From Streptomyces akebiae (GTDB lineage Bacteria > Actinomycetota > Actinomycetes > Streptomycetales > Streptomycetaceae): 64,000 nucleotides of DNA. Shown piece by piece: positions 8,385 to 16,156 of the stretch (positions are counted from its first letter, which is position 1; each line of letters opens with the position of its first letter). The notes beneath the pieces are model-generated. The model did not search any database and had not been told where the DNA came from. It saw only the letters and a program-made list of their open reading frames with translations. Where the stretch lies: contig NZ_CP080647.1 in NCBI RefSeq assembly GCF_019599145.1, forward strand, positions 4,774,001-4,838,000, read 5' to 3'. Both the position numbers and the translations under genes were made by a program.

Positions 8385-8402
8385 GTCACCCGTCCGGGTG
8401 AC
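8385..8402. promoter_or_regulatory. Perfect 18-bp inverted repeat upstream of HTH gene
   Basis: GTCACCCG-TC-CGGGTGAC, two exact 8-nt arms, 125 bp upstream of the ATG at 8527. It resembles but is not identical to the palindromes at 17808 and 19239 (TCACCCGTTACGGGTGA). It may be an operator. The surrounding 8266-8526 spacer shows no coding evidence. Confidence 0.45.
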
Positions 8403-8526
8403 CGGCTTGCAGGCGCGGGATGCGGGCGGTTACGTTCGCCGCGACAACCACACAAAGACTTCGGCCCCCGCCGGGACTGGCATCCCGAACGAGGGCCTGA
8501 CCGATCAGGAAGAGAACACCTTCCCG

Positions 8527-9459
8527 ATGGCTGACTCGCAGTCTAACGCGCCCCTGCGCGCCGACGCCGGAGCACCCACCTCCGGCGTGATCCACGTACG
8601 CACCCGGCTGACCGCCGACTTCACCGTGATGTCCAACGCCCTCGCCCAGCGGCGCGGCAGCGCGGTCACGGTCGGTGTCGCGACGTACATCTCCTCCCTT
8701 CCCACAGGCACCCTCGTGAGCATCACCGCCCTGTGCGACCACTTCGACGAGGGCGAGATCCTCATCTCGCGAGCGCTGAGGGAACTGGAAGCGGCCGGAT
8801 ACCTGGAACGCCGCCGCGAGCGGATGCCCACCGGCCAGGTCCGCACCCGGACGTACTTCTACGACGTACCCGGCGGCGGACCTGACCCGGATCCCGGCGG
8901 GTCTCCCAGGCCGCCCACGCCTCGTCGCCCCCGGAAGCGGCCCGCCGAGGCCACGCCCGCGCCCGCGTCCGGGGCCGTGCGGGACACGGTTGAGGCACCC
9001 GTACAGGCGGGAGAGAAGACGGAGGATGCAGCGGAGCCGGAAACGCAGACCGAGACTGAGGCACCGGCCCCACTCACCGACGCCGACCCCCGAGCCGTCG
9101 CCGTACTCGCCGGCCTCCGCCGGGTAGACCCCCGCCTCGTCCTGTCCGAGCGGGAAGCCGCCCGCCTCGCCCCGGCCGTCACCCGCTGGCTCGGCGCAGG
9201 CCTGCTGCCCACCCAGATCACCGACCACCTCACCGCCCGACTCCCGGCAGACCTCCTCGTCCGCCCGGTCGGCATCCTCGCCTACCGGCTCAAGGAGACC
9301 CCACTGACCGCACCGGACACAGGCAGCCCCGAGACCCCGGAGCGCCCGGCGGTCCTGAGAATGCGGAACTGCGACGGCTGCGACCGGGGCTTCCGCTCCG
9401 CGGGACACAGCCACTGCCGGGACTGCCGATCCCGGGACCAACTCCCCGCGACCGGCTGA
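8527..9459 (+). CDS. Winged-helix DNA-binding protein with C-terminal zinc ribbon
   Basis: 310 residues from the ATG at 8527 (AGGAAGAG about 13 nt upstream). Residues ~20-110 hold a winged-helix domain (VTVGVATYISSL, CDHFDEGEILISRALRELEAAGYLERRRER, RTRTYFYDVP). This is the helix-turn-helix module of many Streptomyces proteins that test a condition helix and wing. A Pro/Glu/Thr-rich linker follows, then a helical segment (LVLSEREAARLAPAVTRWL..ITDHLTARLP). The end carries four cysteines in CDGCDRGF..HCRDCR, a small zinc ribbon. No enzymatic domain is seen, so regulation is the likely role; the target is unknown. It stands alone between a palindrome-containing spacer and a decayed gene. Confidence 0.8.
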   Translation: MADSQSNAPLRADAGAPTSGVIHVRTRLTADFTVMSNALAQRRGSAVTVGVATYISSLPTGTLVSITALCDHFDEGEILISRALRELEAAGYLERRRERMPTGQVRTRTYFYDVPGGGPDPDPGGSPRPPTPRRPRKRPAEATPAPASGAVRDTVEAPVQAGEKTEDAAEPETQTETEAPAPLTDADPRAVAVLAGLRRVDPRLVLSEREAARLAPAVTRWLGAGLLPTQITDHLTARLPADLLVRPVGILAYRLKETPLTAPDTGSPETPERPAVLRMRNCDGCDRGFRSAGHSHCRDCRSRDQLPATG

Positions 9460-9502
9460 GCCGGTGGCCGGGTGTGCGGTCCACCCGCAGGTGGGAGGCT
9501 TG

Positions 9503-9660
9503 ATGTACACGATGCGAAATCAACGACGACGCCCCTGGCACTGACCGCCTCCCTGACCGCCCTCACCGCCCTCACCGCGACGAACGCGTTCGCGATCGAT
9601 GAGGTCGGCTGCGGCCGGAGCGACTTCGTGCAGGTCACTTACCACCTGTCCGGCCGCTCC
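9503..9660 (+). pseudogene. Decayed N-terminal fragment of a secreted beta/gamma-crystallin-like gene
   Basis: A GGGAGG ribosome site precedes ATG codons at 9503 and 9512, but these read only 10-13 codons (MRNQRRRPWH) to a stop. One frame over, the same DNA reads a good signal peptide (KSTTTPLALTASLTALTALT, then ATNAFA) followed by IDEVGCGRSDFVQVTYH. This matches the start of small secreted Streptomyces crystallin-fold proteins as I remember them. A one-base indel near 9515 and loss of everything after VTYH would explain this. The mature part overlaps the left arm of a perfect inverted repeat. The family call is by eye only. Confidence 0.45.
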
Positions 9661-9685
9661 GGCCGCAGCCGACCTCATCGATCGC
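9592..9685. repeat. Perfect 31-bp inverted repeat with 32-nt loop
   Basis: Left arm 9592-9622 and right arm 9655-9685 are exact reverse complements over all 31 bases, with no extension on either side. Each arm contains ATCGATGAGGTCGGC. The loop holds a smaller CAGGT/ACCTG hairpin. The structure ends 60 bp before the ATG of the restriction endonuclease. It is far longer than a usual terminator stem and lacks a T-tract. Confidence 0.85.
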
Positions 9686-9745
9686 CGTCCCGCTCGTCCC
9701 GTGGCCCTCGCCTCCGGCCCATCGGTCTCACTACGATCAGCGGCC

Positions 9746-10639
9746 ATGGACTGGCTGGAGCGCGTAGCGGGGCTGAGGCAGTGGACCAGGAACGGGACGC
9801 GCGCTCCGCACAAGCCGTTGCTTCTCCTGCACGCCCTCGGCCGGTTCCAGCAGGACCCCGACGGCGAGCTGCGGTACAGCGCGGTCGAGGAGGACCTCCA
9901 GCGTCTGCTGACCGAGTACGGCCCACCCCACAGGACGTCGCCCGCGTACCCGTTCCACCACCTGGTCAGTGACGGCGTGTGGGAGGTCCGTACGGATCGC
10001 GGACTCGGCAGCCCCGGGAGCGGGGTGCGGGACCTCCGGGAGACGGGCGCCACCGGCCGGCTCTCGGCGGAATTCGGCGCCGCGCTGCGGAACGAGCCGG
10101 AACTGCTGTCGCGCGTCACGCGATTGCTGCTGGACCGGCACTTTCCGCCCTCCGTCCACGGGGAGTTGTGCGAGGCCGTCGGCCTGGAGCTGGACCCGGC
10201 GGAGGTCGTCCCCATCTCGACCGCACGCAAGCAGCGGGACCGGCGCATGCGCGAACTGGTGCTGACGGCCTACGAGTACCGGTGCGCCTTCTGCGGCTAC
10301 GACGGCCGGCTCGGCCCGGTCCCGGTGGGGCTGGAGGCCGCCCATGTGCGGTGGTGGGCGCTGGGCGGACCGGACGACGTCGACAACGGGCTGTGCCTGT
10401 GCTCGCTCCATCACAAGCTCTTCGACAAGGGCGTCCTCGGGGTCGACGGCGACCACCGCGTCCTCGTCTCCCAGCACTTCGTCGGCCACAGCCCCGCCGC
10501 CCGCGAGCAGGTCCTCGCACTGGCGGGACGTGCCCTGGTCGGTCCGCAGCCGGGCGTCCGCCCCGTGGCGGCCTACCATCTCGACTGGCACATCAGCCAG
10601 GTCTTCCGCGGCACACCGCGCCCCGCCACGGCCGCCTGA
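9746..10639 (+). CDS. Phosphorothioated-DNA-dependent HNH restriction endonuclease (SprMcrA-like)
   Basis: 297 residues. The N-terminal ~165 residues resemble the sulfur-binding domain of ScoMcrA/SprMcrA: WLERVAGLRQWTRNGTRAPH, KPLLLLHALGRF, HHLVSDGVWEVRTD. The C-terminal half is an HNH nuclease with zinc-type cysteines and metal-site residues (YRCAFCGYDG, GLEAAHVRWW, NGLCLCSLHHKLFDKG). In characterised relatives this combination cleaves DNA carrying phosphorothioate backbone modification, a type IV defence that excludes dnd-modified DNA. The ATG at 9746 is the first methionine before the conserved MDWLERVAGLR start. No dnd modification genes lie in the window, as expected for a host that restricts modified DNA. 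It is a single-gene unit. Confidence 0.82.
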   Translation: MDWLERVAGLRQWTRNGTRAPHKPLLLLHALGRFQQDPDGELRYSAVEEDLQRLLTEYGPPHRTSPAYPFHHLVSDGVWEVRTDRGLGSPGSGVRDLRETGATGRLSAEFGAALRNEPELLSRVTRLLLDRHFPPSVHGELCEAVGLELDPAEVVPISTARKQRDRRMRELVLTAYEYRCAFCGYDGRLGPVPVGLEAAHVRWWALGGPDDVDNGLCLCSLHHKLFDKGVLGVDGDHRVLVSQHFVGHSPAAREQVLALAGRALVGPQPGVRPVAAYHLDWHISQVFRGTPRPATAA

Positions 10640-10753
10640 GGGCAGTCCTCCGCCAACACCATGTCCGCCTCACAGCACGTCACGGTCTGCGCTCTTCTCG
10701 TTCAGGTGATTTTCGTCCGTTAGGGATCTTCCAGGCACCTACCATCCGTTCCT

Positions 10754-11953
10754 GTGACAGATAGGAAGATCCGGCGAGCAGCCGATGTGGTCGTCCTCGG
10801 TGCCGGTCCGGCCGGGCTCGTGCTCGGCAATCTCCTCCAGGACAGCGGGATCGACTGCGTCCTGCTGGAGCGTGCCGAGCGCGCTCACGTCCAGACGCGG
10901 GCGCGTGCCGGGTTCCTGGCCGCCCACACCGTACGGATCCTGGAGCGGCACGGGCTGGACGAGGGGCTGCGCCGGCGTGGACAGGCCCACAGCACCTGCG
11001 AGTTCCGCACGGAGGACGGCCGGTTCCGGCTGGACTACAGCGGCCTCGGGCGCGGCGAGCGGCACACCGTCTACCCCCAACAGCACCTGGTCACCGACCT
11101 GTTGACCCGGTTTCTGGCCGTCGGCGGCCGGGTCCACTTCGCCACCGAGGCGGTGGACGTCCTCGACGCCGACACGGACCGGCCCTCGGTGACCGTGCGC
11201 GAGGCGGACGGGCGGCCCGTCCGCCTGCGGGCCCGGTACGTGGCCGGGTGCGACGGGCGGCACGGTGCGGCCCGGCGGTCGCTGCCGGCCGGCTCGGCGC
11301 GTCGGCAGCATCTGGACCACGGGGTGACCTGGCTGGGACTGCTCGCCCAGGCTCCGCCCAGTCTGGACGCCGTCGGGTACGCGGTGCACGAGCGGGGCTT
11401 CGCCGGGCACATGGCGCGGACCAGCGAGATCACCCGTTACTACCTGGAGTGCGAGCGCGGGACGCCGGCCGATGCCTGGTCCGACGAGCGGATCTGGGAC
11501 GAGCTGGAGCTGCGGATGCGGGCGACGGAGTACGGCCCGCTGCACCGGGGCCCCGTCGTGGAGCGGGCCGTCGTCGGTCTGGAGTCCGATGTGCTCGAAC
11601 CGCTGCGCCACGGTTCGCTGTTCCTGGTGGGCGACGCCGCCGGCCTCATCAGCCCGTCCGCCGCGAAGGGCGCCAACCTCGCCGTTCTGGAAGCCGAGTT
11701 GCTCGCGCGCGCCCTGATCGCCGCTCTCCACCACGGCGACACCAAGGGGCTCGACGCCTACTCCGCGCGCAGCCTCGCCCACATCTGGCGTGCGCAGGAG
11801 TTCTCGCACTGGATGATCGGGCTCCTGCACGGCCCGTCCGGCACGGACGGCCCGTCCCTGTTCCACAACTCCCTGCGCCGCTCCCGCCTCGCGTCGCTGC
11901 GCACCTCCCGCAGCCGGCAGGACTGGTTCGCCGAGCACTACGTCGGCGTATGA
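10754..11953 (+). CDS. FAD-dependent aromatic monooxygenase (PobA-like)
   Basis: 399 residues, class A flavoprotein hydroxylase close to 4-hydroxybenzoate 3-monooxygenase in length and motif layout. N-terminal FAD motif VVVLGAGPAGLVLGNLL, an RARAGFLAAHTVRILERHG helix, the DG motif AGCDGRHGAARRSL near residue 172, and the second FAD motif LVGDAAGLISPSAAKGANLA near 295. The PobA consensus in that last motif has P-P/T-G; here ISPSAAKG replaces it, so substrate and activity may differ. GTG start 10754. The next gene, a methyltransferase, starts 68 bp downstream, so the pair probably tailors one aromatic substrate. No other pathway genes adjoin. Confidence 0.85.
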   Translation: MTDRKIRRAADVVVLGAGPAGLVLGNLLQDSGIDCVLLERAERAHVQTRARAGFLAAHTVRILERHGLDEGLRRRGQAHSTCEFRTEDGRFRLDYSGLGRGERHTVYPQQHLVTDLLTRFLAVGGRVHFATEAVDVLDADTDRPSVTVREADGRPVRLRARYVAGCDGRHGAARRSLPAGSARRQHLDHGVTWLGLLAQAPPSLDAVGYAVHERGFAGHMARTSEITRYYLECERGTPADAWSDERIWDELELRMRATEYGPLHRGPVVERAVVGLESDVLEPLRHGSLFLVGDAAGLISPSAAKGANLAVLEAELLARALIAALHHGDTKGLDAYSARSLAHIWRAQEFSHWMIGLLHGPSGTDGPSLFHNSLRRSRLASLRTSRSRQDWFAEHYVGV

Positions 11954-12021
11954 CGCCCCCTTGTCCCAGTCCCCCTCCGTCTCCGCTTTCCCCTCCGCAC
12001 ACCCGAATGAGGATCCCCGCG

Positions 12022-13701
12022 ATGATCACGACGTTGTCGGGCGACACGTCCCGCCTGCGCGCGACGGTCGACTTCGTCAAGAAACAGGACAACGCCGCAC
12101 TGCTCCCGCTGCTGCTGCCCGGACTCGACGGCCCGGAACTGCGGGCGCTCGCGGAGCGCTGTCGTTTCTCCCATGCCGCGCTGCTCGTCTTCCCGTCGGA
12201 CGAGGCCGAGTTGCGTGCCATGCTCACCGCCTGCGGGCTCGGCGCGGTCCCGTCGCCGAGGCCGAGCGTCGTCGTACGCGAGCGACTGGCCGTACGGCAT
12301 CGGCGGCCGGCGGACGAGCTGGACGTCGGCATCCTGCGACCCGAGGTAGCCGGCGCGGACGGGGAGCACCGTACGGTTGAGGTCTTCGCGCTGACCGTGC
12401 CACCGGGGTCGGGTCTGGAGACGCTGGCCGCGTACGAGCGGGAGCGGGAGCACGAGACCCACCTCGCCTTCGACGTCGTGGCTCCCGACCCCCTGGTGCT
12501 GCGCGGCCTGTGCGCGACCTTCGCACGCTACGGAGCCACCCCGGACGGCGGCGGCTACAACGCGCACGAGAACGGCACCGTGTTCTATTTCGACGCACCC
12601 GCCGAAGCCAAGGCCGGGTACCGGCGCGTCGAGCTGTACGTCCCCGGCGACCACCGCGACGCCCTCGCCGAGCATCGCGCCCGGCAGCCCGCCGAAACGC
12701 TCCTGCGCCTGCTGACCGGGGCGTGGACGACCCAGGCACTGACCGCCTTCGCGCAGCTCGGGGTGGCCGACGCCATGGACGGCGACCGAGGGATCGGCGT
12801 GGCGGAGCTGGCGCGGGAGGTCGGCGCGAGGCCGGGGAACCTGGCGATCCTGCTGCGTTATCTCGTGATGCTGGGCGTGGTGGCGGAGGGCCGCGACGGC
12901 TTCCGGCTCACCGGACCGGGCGCGCTGCTGCGGGCGGACGCCCCGGGATCCATGCGGGCGTTGGCGCTGATGTACGGCGGCCCGTTCTACCGGTCCTTCG
13001 CCGGGCTCGGGCACACCGTGCGCACGGGAGAGGTCGCCTTCGAGCACCTCTTCGGCGAGAACCACTTCGACCACTTCGCCCGCGACCCCGAACTCGCGGA
13101 ACTCTTCGACCGGTCCATGGCCGCCGGCTCCGCGATGTTCGACCCGCTCCCCACCCATCCGGCCCTCACCGCCGCGGCGGCGGGCGGGGCCACGGTGGTC
13201 GATGTCGCGGGCGGCAACGGGGAGTTGCTGGGCCGCGTCCTCGCCGCGCACCCACGCCTGAACGGCGTCCTGCTGGAGCGCCCGCACGCCGTCGAGGCCG
13301 CCCGCCTGCGGCTGGCGGAGGCGGGTCTCGGCGCCCGCTGCTCCTTCGTGACCGGCGACTTCGCGGACGTGCCCGCGGGCGGTGACGTCTACGTCCTGTC
13401 CCGCGTCCTGCACGACTGGGACGACGAGCGCTGCCGCGAGATCCTGCGCCACTGTGCCCGCGCGATGCCCGACCACGCCGACCTGCTCGTCGTCGAGCGC
13501 GTCCTGCCCTCCGACGGCTCGGTCTCGCTGGCCACCGCCTGGGATCTGCACATGATGTGCAACGTCGGCGGACGCGAACGGCGCGCCGACCACTACGGCC
13601 GGCTGTTCGCCGACGCGGGCCTCGCCCTGGTGGACCGGACACCGCTTCCCCTGGACGGGCACGTGCTGCACGTCAGGAAGGCCCGGTCCGCCTGGACGTG
13701 A
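12022..13701 (+). CDS. Two-domain O-methyltransferase with unusual N-terminal domain
   Basis: 559 residues, against about 340-370 for ordinary members. From residue ~225 it is a Methyltransf_2-type enzyme: winged dimerisation domain (AELAREVGARPGNLAILLRYL), SAM loop VVDVAGGNGELLG (393-405) and the catalytic VLHDWDDERC with His464. The first ~215 residues are a separate alpha/beta domain (LAFDVVAPDPLVLRGLCATF, GGGYNAHENGTVFYFD, RRVELYVPGDH) that I cannot assign. GAGG 9 nt upstream supports ATG 12022; ATG 12007 is an alternative. It follows the PobA-like monooxygenase and likely shares its transcript. It may methylate a hydroxyl placed by that enzyme; this is inference from gene order. Confidence 0.82.
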   Translation: MITTLSGDTSRLRATVDFVKKQDNAALLPLLLPGLDGPELRALAERCRFSHAALLVFPSDEAELRAMLTACGLGAVPSPRPSVVVRERLAVRHRRPADELDVGILRPEVAGADGEHRTVEVFALTVPPGSGLETLAAYEREREHETHLAFDVVAPDPLVLRGLCATFARYGATPDGGGYNAHENGTVFYFDAPAEAKAGYRRVELYVPGDHRDALAEHRARQPAETLLRLLTGAWTTQALTAFAQLGVADAMDGDRGIGVAELAREVGARPGNLAILLRYLVMLGVVAEGRDGFRLTGPGALLRADAPGSMRALALMYGGPFYRSFAGLGHTVRTGEVAFEHLFGENHFDHFARDPELAELFDRSMAAGSAMFDPLPTHPALTAAAAGGATVVDVAGGNGELLGRVLAAHPRLNGVLLERPHAVEAARLRLAEAGLGARCSFVTGDFADVPAGGDVYVLSRVLHDWDDERCREILRHCARAMPDHADLLVVERVLPSDGSVSLATAWDLHMMCNVGGRERRADHYGRLFADAGLALVDRTPLPLDGHVLHVRKARSAWT

Positions 13702-13887
13702 AGTCCGGTGTGCGGTCCCGCGTGCGGCCCGATGTGCGGCCCGATGTGAATGGCGGTGTGAACAACGCGGCACTCGGGCTGGGGATCAGTGGGTCTCGGT
13801 AAGCGCTGTCTCGCGGGAAACGCGCGACTACTCTGATCCCACTGAACAGCCCTTCGAAGGCACGGCACAGGGAAAAGGTGACGGGCG

Positions 13888-15756
13888 ATGCCGCTGAGGC
13901 CCGGTGACGCGGAGACCATAGGCGGCTACACGCTGACCGACCGGCTCGGCAGCGGCGGCATGGGCATCGTCTACCTGGGCCGCTCCGCCTCCGGACGGCA
14001 GGTCGCCGTCAAGGTCGTGCACCCGCCGTACGCGCAGGACGAGGAGTTCCGCACACGCTTCCGGCAGGAGATCGCGGCCGCGCGCCAGGTGAGCGGGGCG
14101 TTCACGGCGCCGGTGGTGGACGCCGATCCGGACGCCGAGCAGCCGTGGATGGCGACGCTGTACGTGCCCGGCCGCACCCTGTCCGATGTCGTGGCCGAGG
14201 ACGGGCCGTTGGCCGGACGGGAGTTGCGCACGCTCGCGCTGGGCCTCGTCGAGGCGCTGCGGGACATTCACCGGGCGGGCGTGGTGCACCGCGATCTGAA
14301 GCCGAGCAACGTCCTGATCGCCGAGGACGGCCCCCGTGTCATCGACTTCGGCGTCTCGCACGCCGTCGACAACGAAGCCCTCACCGTGACGGGGCGGTTG
14401 ATCGGCACCCCGCCCTTCATGTCGCCGGAGCAGTTCGCCTCGCCTCGGGAGGTCACCGCCGCCTCGGACGTGTTCTCCCTGGGTTCGGTCCTGGTGTACG
14501 CGGCCACCGGCACCCGTCCGTTCGACGGCAGCAGCCCCTATCTGACCGGCTATCAGGTGATGTATGAGGCGCCGGCCCTGGACGGCGTCGCCGAACCGCT
14601 CAGGAGCATCGCCGAACGCTGTCTGGCCAAGGATCCGGCCGCCCGCCCCGACGTCGCCGACCTGCACCGCATGATTCTGACGCTGCCGGAATCGACGGGC
14701 TCACCGGAGTCGACGGAACCGCCGGTATCGCCGGTATCGCCGGTATCGCCGGAACCGCCGACATCGGCAGGCTCACCGGCTTCCGCCGCCCCGGTCGCCT
14801 CCGGTGGGCGCCCCGCTCGTCAGGGTCGTCGAGGGCTGCGCGTCCTCATCGGCCTCGTCGCCGTCCTGGTCGTCACCGGGCTGAGCTTCACGCTGATGAC
14901 GACGACCGAGGAGACGGAGGAGCAGAACCGAGCGAACCGGAACGACGGCTCCCCGTCGCCCACCGCACCCACCTCCCCCTCCGCCTCCGCCTCCGCACCG
15001 GCATCGCGGTCGGGGTCCGGGCCGACACCCGGGTCGGGGTCCGCCGCAGTGGTGCTGCCGCCGAAGCACGTGCGGTGGGACTACCAGATCGGCGGCGCGT
15101 ACACCCTGCCGGCCGGCGTGCGGGTGGTCAGCCGTAGCCATGAGGACCCGGCCGCGCCGGGGGCGTACAACATCTGCAACGTCAACGCCCTCCAGGCGCA
15201 GGAGGACGCGGAGGACGACTGGGACTCCGATCTGCTGCTGCGCGACGCCGACGGCGAGGTCGTCCGCGACGAGGACTGGAACGAGGCGGTCCTGGACATC
15301 CGCACGGCCGCCAAGCGGCAGCGCATCGCCTCCCGGGTGAACGCCTGGATCGACGAGTGCGCGGCCAAGGGGTACCAGGCGGTCGAGCCCGACAACTACG
15401 ACACGTTCACCCGCTTCCCGGACCATCTCACGGCCGGTCAGGCGAAGGCGTTCATGAGGCTGCTGTCGGCCCACGCCCATGAGAAGGGCCTGGCCGTCGC
15501 CCAGAAGAACACCCTGGAGCTGGCGCCCGACCGCGCGTCCGTGGGCATGGACTTCGCCGTCGTGGAGGAGTGCGGCGAGTGGGACGAGTGCGGCGATTTC
15601 GCGAAGGCGTTCGACGACAACGTCTTCGTCGTCGAGTACACGGCCAAGGGTCTCGCGAACGCGTGCGAGGGCTGGGGCGGCGAACTGAGCATCGTCCGCC
15701 GCGACGAGAACGTGGTGCCCGAGGGCACCGCCGGCCACCTCGGCGAGACCTGCTGA
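13888..15756 (+). CDS. Membrane Ser/Thr kinase fused to an extracellular GH114-like glycosidase domain
   Basis: 622 residues. Residues 10-270 are a complete eukaryotic-type kinase: glycine loop LGSGGMGIVYLG, VAVKVV with Lys42, HRDLKPSN with Asp136, DFG at 153-155, MSPEQ. A Ser/Pro-rich linker made partly of 9-bp DNA repeats (14718-14755) leads to one membrane helix (about 317-337). A second Ser/Pro/Ala linker leads to residues 390-622, an endo-alpha-1,4-polygalactosaminidase-like (GH114) barrel: WDYQIGGAYTLPAGVRVVSR, YNICNVNALQAQ, AAKGYQAVEPDNYD with a likely catalytic Asp, HEKGLAVAQKN, FAVVEECGEW. Extracytoplasmic kinase domains are usually PASTA, beta-propeller or small sensor folds, so a glycosidase fold is notable. 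It may sense or cut amino-sugar polymer at the surface. ATG 13888 follows AAAGGTGA. Confidence 0.85.
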   Translation: MPLRPGDAETIGGYTLTDRLGSGGMGIVYLGRSASGRQVAVKVVHPPYAQDEEFRTRFRQEIAAARQVSGAFTAPVVDADPDAEQPWMATLYVPGRTLSDVVAEDGPLAGRELRTLALGLVEALRDIHRAGVVHRDLKPSNVLIAEDGPRVIDFGVSHAVDNEALTVTGRLIGTPPFMSPEQFASPREVTAASDVFSLGSVLVYAATGTRPFDGSSPYLTGYQVMYEAPALDGVAEPLRSIAERCLAKDPAARPDVADLHRMILTLPESTGSPESTEPPVSPVSPVSPEPPTSAGSPASAAPVASGGRPARQGRRGLRVLIGLVAVLVVTGLSFTLMTTTEETEEQNRANRNDGSPSPTAPTSPSASASAPASRSGSGPTPGSGSAAVVLPPKHVRWDYQIGGAYTLPAGVRVVSRSHEDPAAPGAYNICNVNALQAQEDAEDDWDSDLLLRDADGEVVRDEDWNEAVLDIRTAAKRQRIASRVNAWIDECAAKGYQAVEPDNYDTFTRFPDHLTAGQAKAFMRLLSAHAHEKGLAVAQKNTLELAPDRASVGMDFAVVEECGEWDECGDFAKAFDDNVFVVEYTAKGLANACEGWGGELSIVRRDENVVPEGTAGHLGETC

Positions 15757-15851
15757 CACCGGCCACGGGATGTGGCTGCCGGGCCCGGCACCCTCGTTTC
15801 CCGGCACCCGCTCCACGCTCGGCACCCCGCCTGCTGTGGTGGAGTGGCGGC

Positions 15852-16040
15852 ATGAGCGACATCGAGACGATCACGGTGCCCGACCTGCTGCGGGGCCATC
15901 CCGGGGTGGCGTTCGGCGGGTATGTGGCGGGGGTGCCGGCCCGGCGGGGGGAGGCCGGGACCGTACGGGTGGACTTCCGGCGGCCGACGCCCGTCGAGGT
16001 GCCGGTGGGGCTCGCGCGGACCGCCGACGGAGTTATGTGA
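15852..16040 (+). pseudogene. Truncated N-terminus of a thioesterase-like gene
   Basis: An ATG ORF of 62 codons reading VPDLLRGHPGVAFGGYVAG then GTVRVDFRRPTPVEVPVGLARTADG before a premature TGA. The HPGVAFGGYVAG and VDFRRPTPVEVP segments resemble the first half of hot-dog thioesterase-like proteins of about 200 residues, and no continuation is found in any frame downstream. The similarity ends where the anSME/sulfatase island begins, so this may mark an insertion or deletion edge. It could instead be a genuine tiny protein. Confidence 0.5.
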
Positions 16041-16156
16041 CCTGTACGGGTGTCTCAGAGGCGGGATGTCTCAGGCGCTCCTCGCGCCCTCAGCTGCCGT
16101 TGACAGTGCGGCCGTTGTTGGGGGCCTACGGCTGAGGTGCCATGGCTTGTCCCGTC

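Noticed and set aside
9592..9685. Intact MITE or insertion sequence
   Set aside because: There is no transposase, and no target-site duplication is evident beside the 31-bp arms; only the inverted repeat itself is supported.
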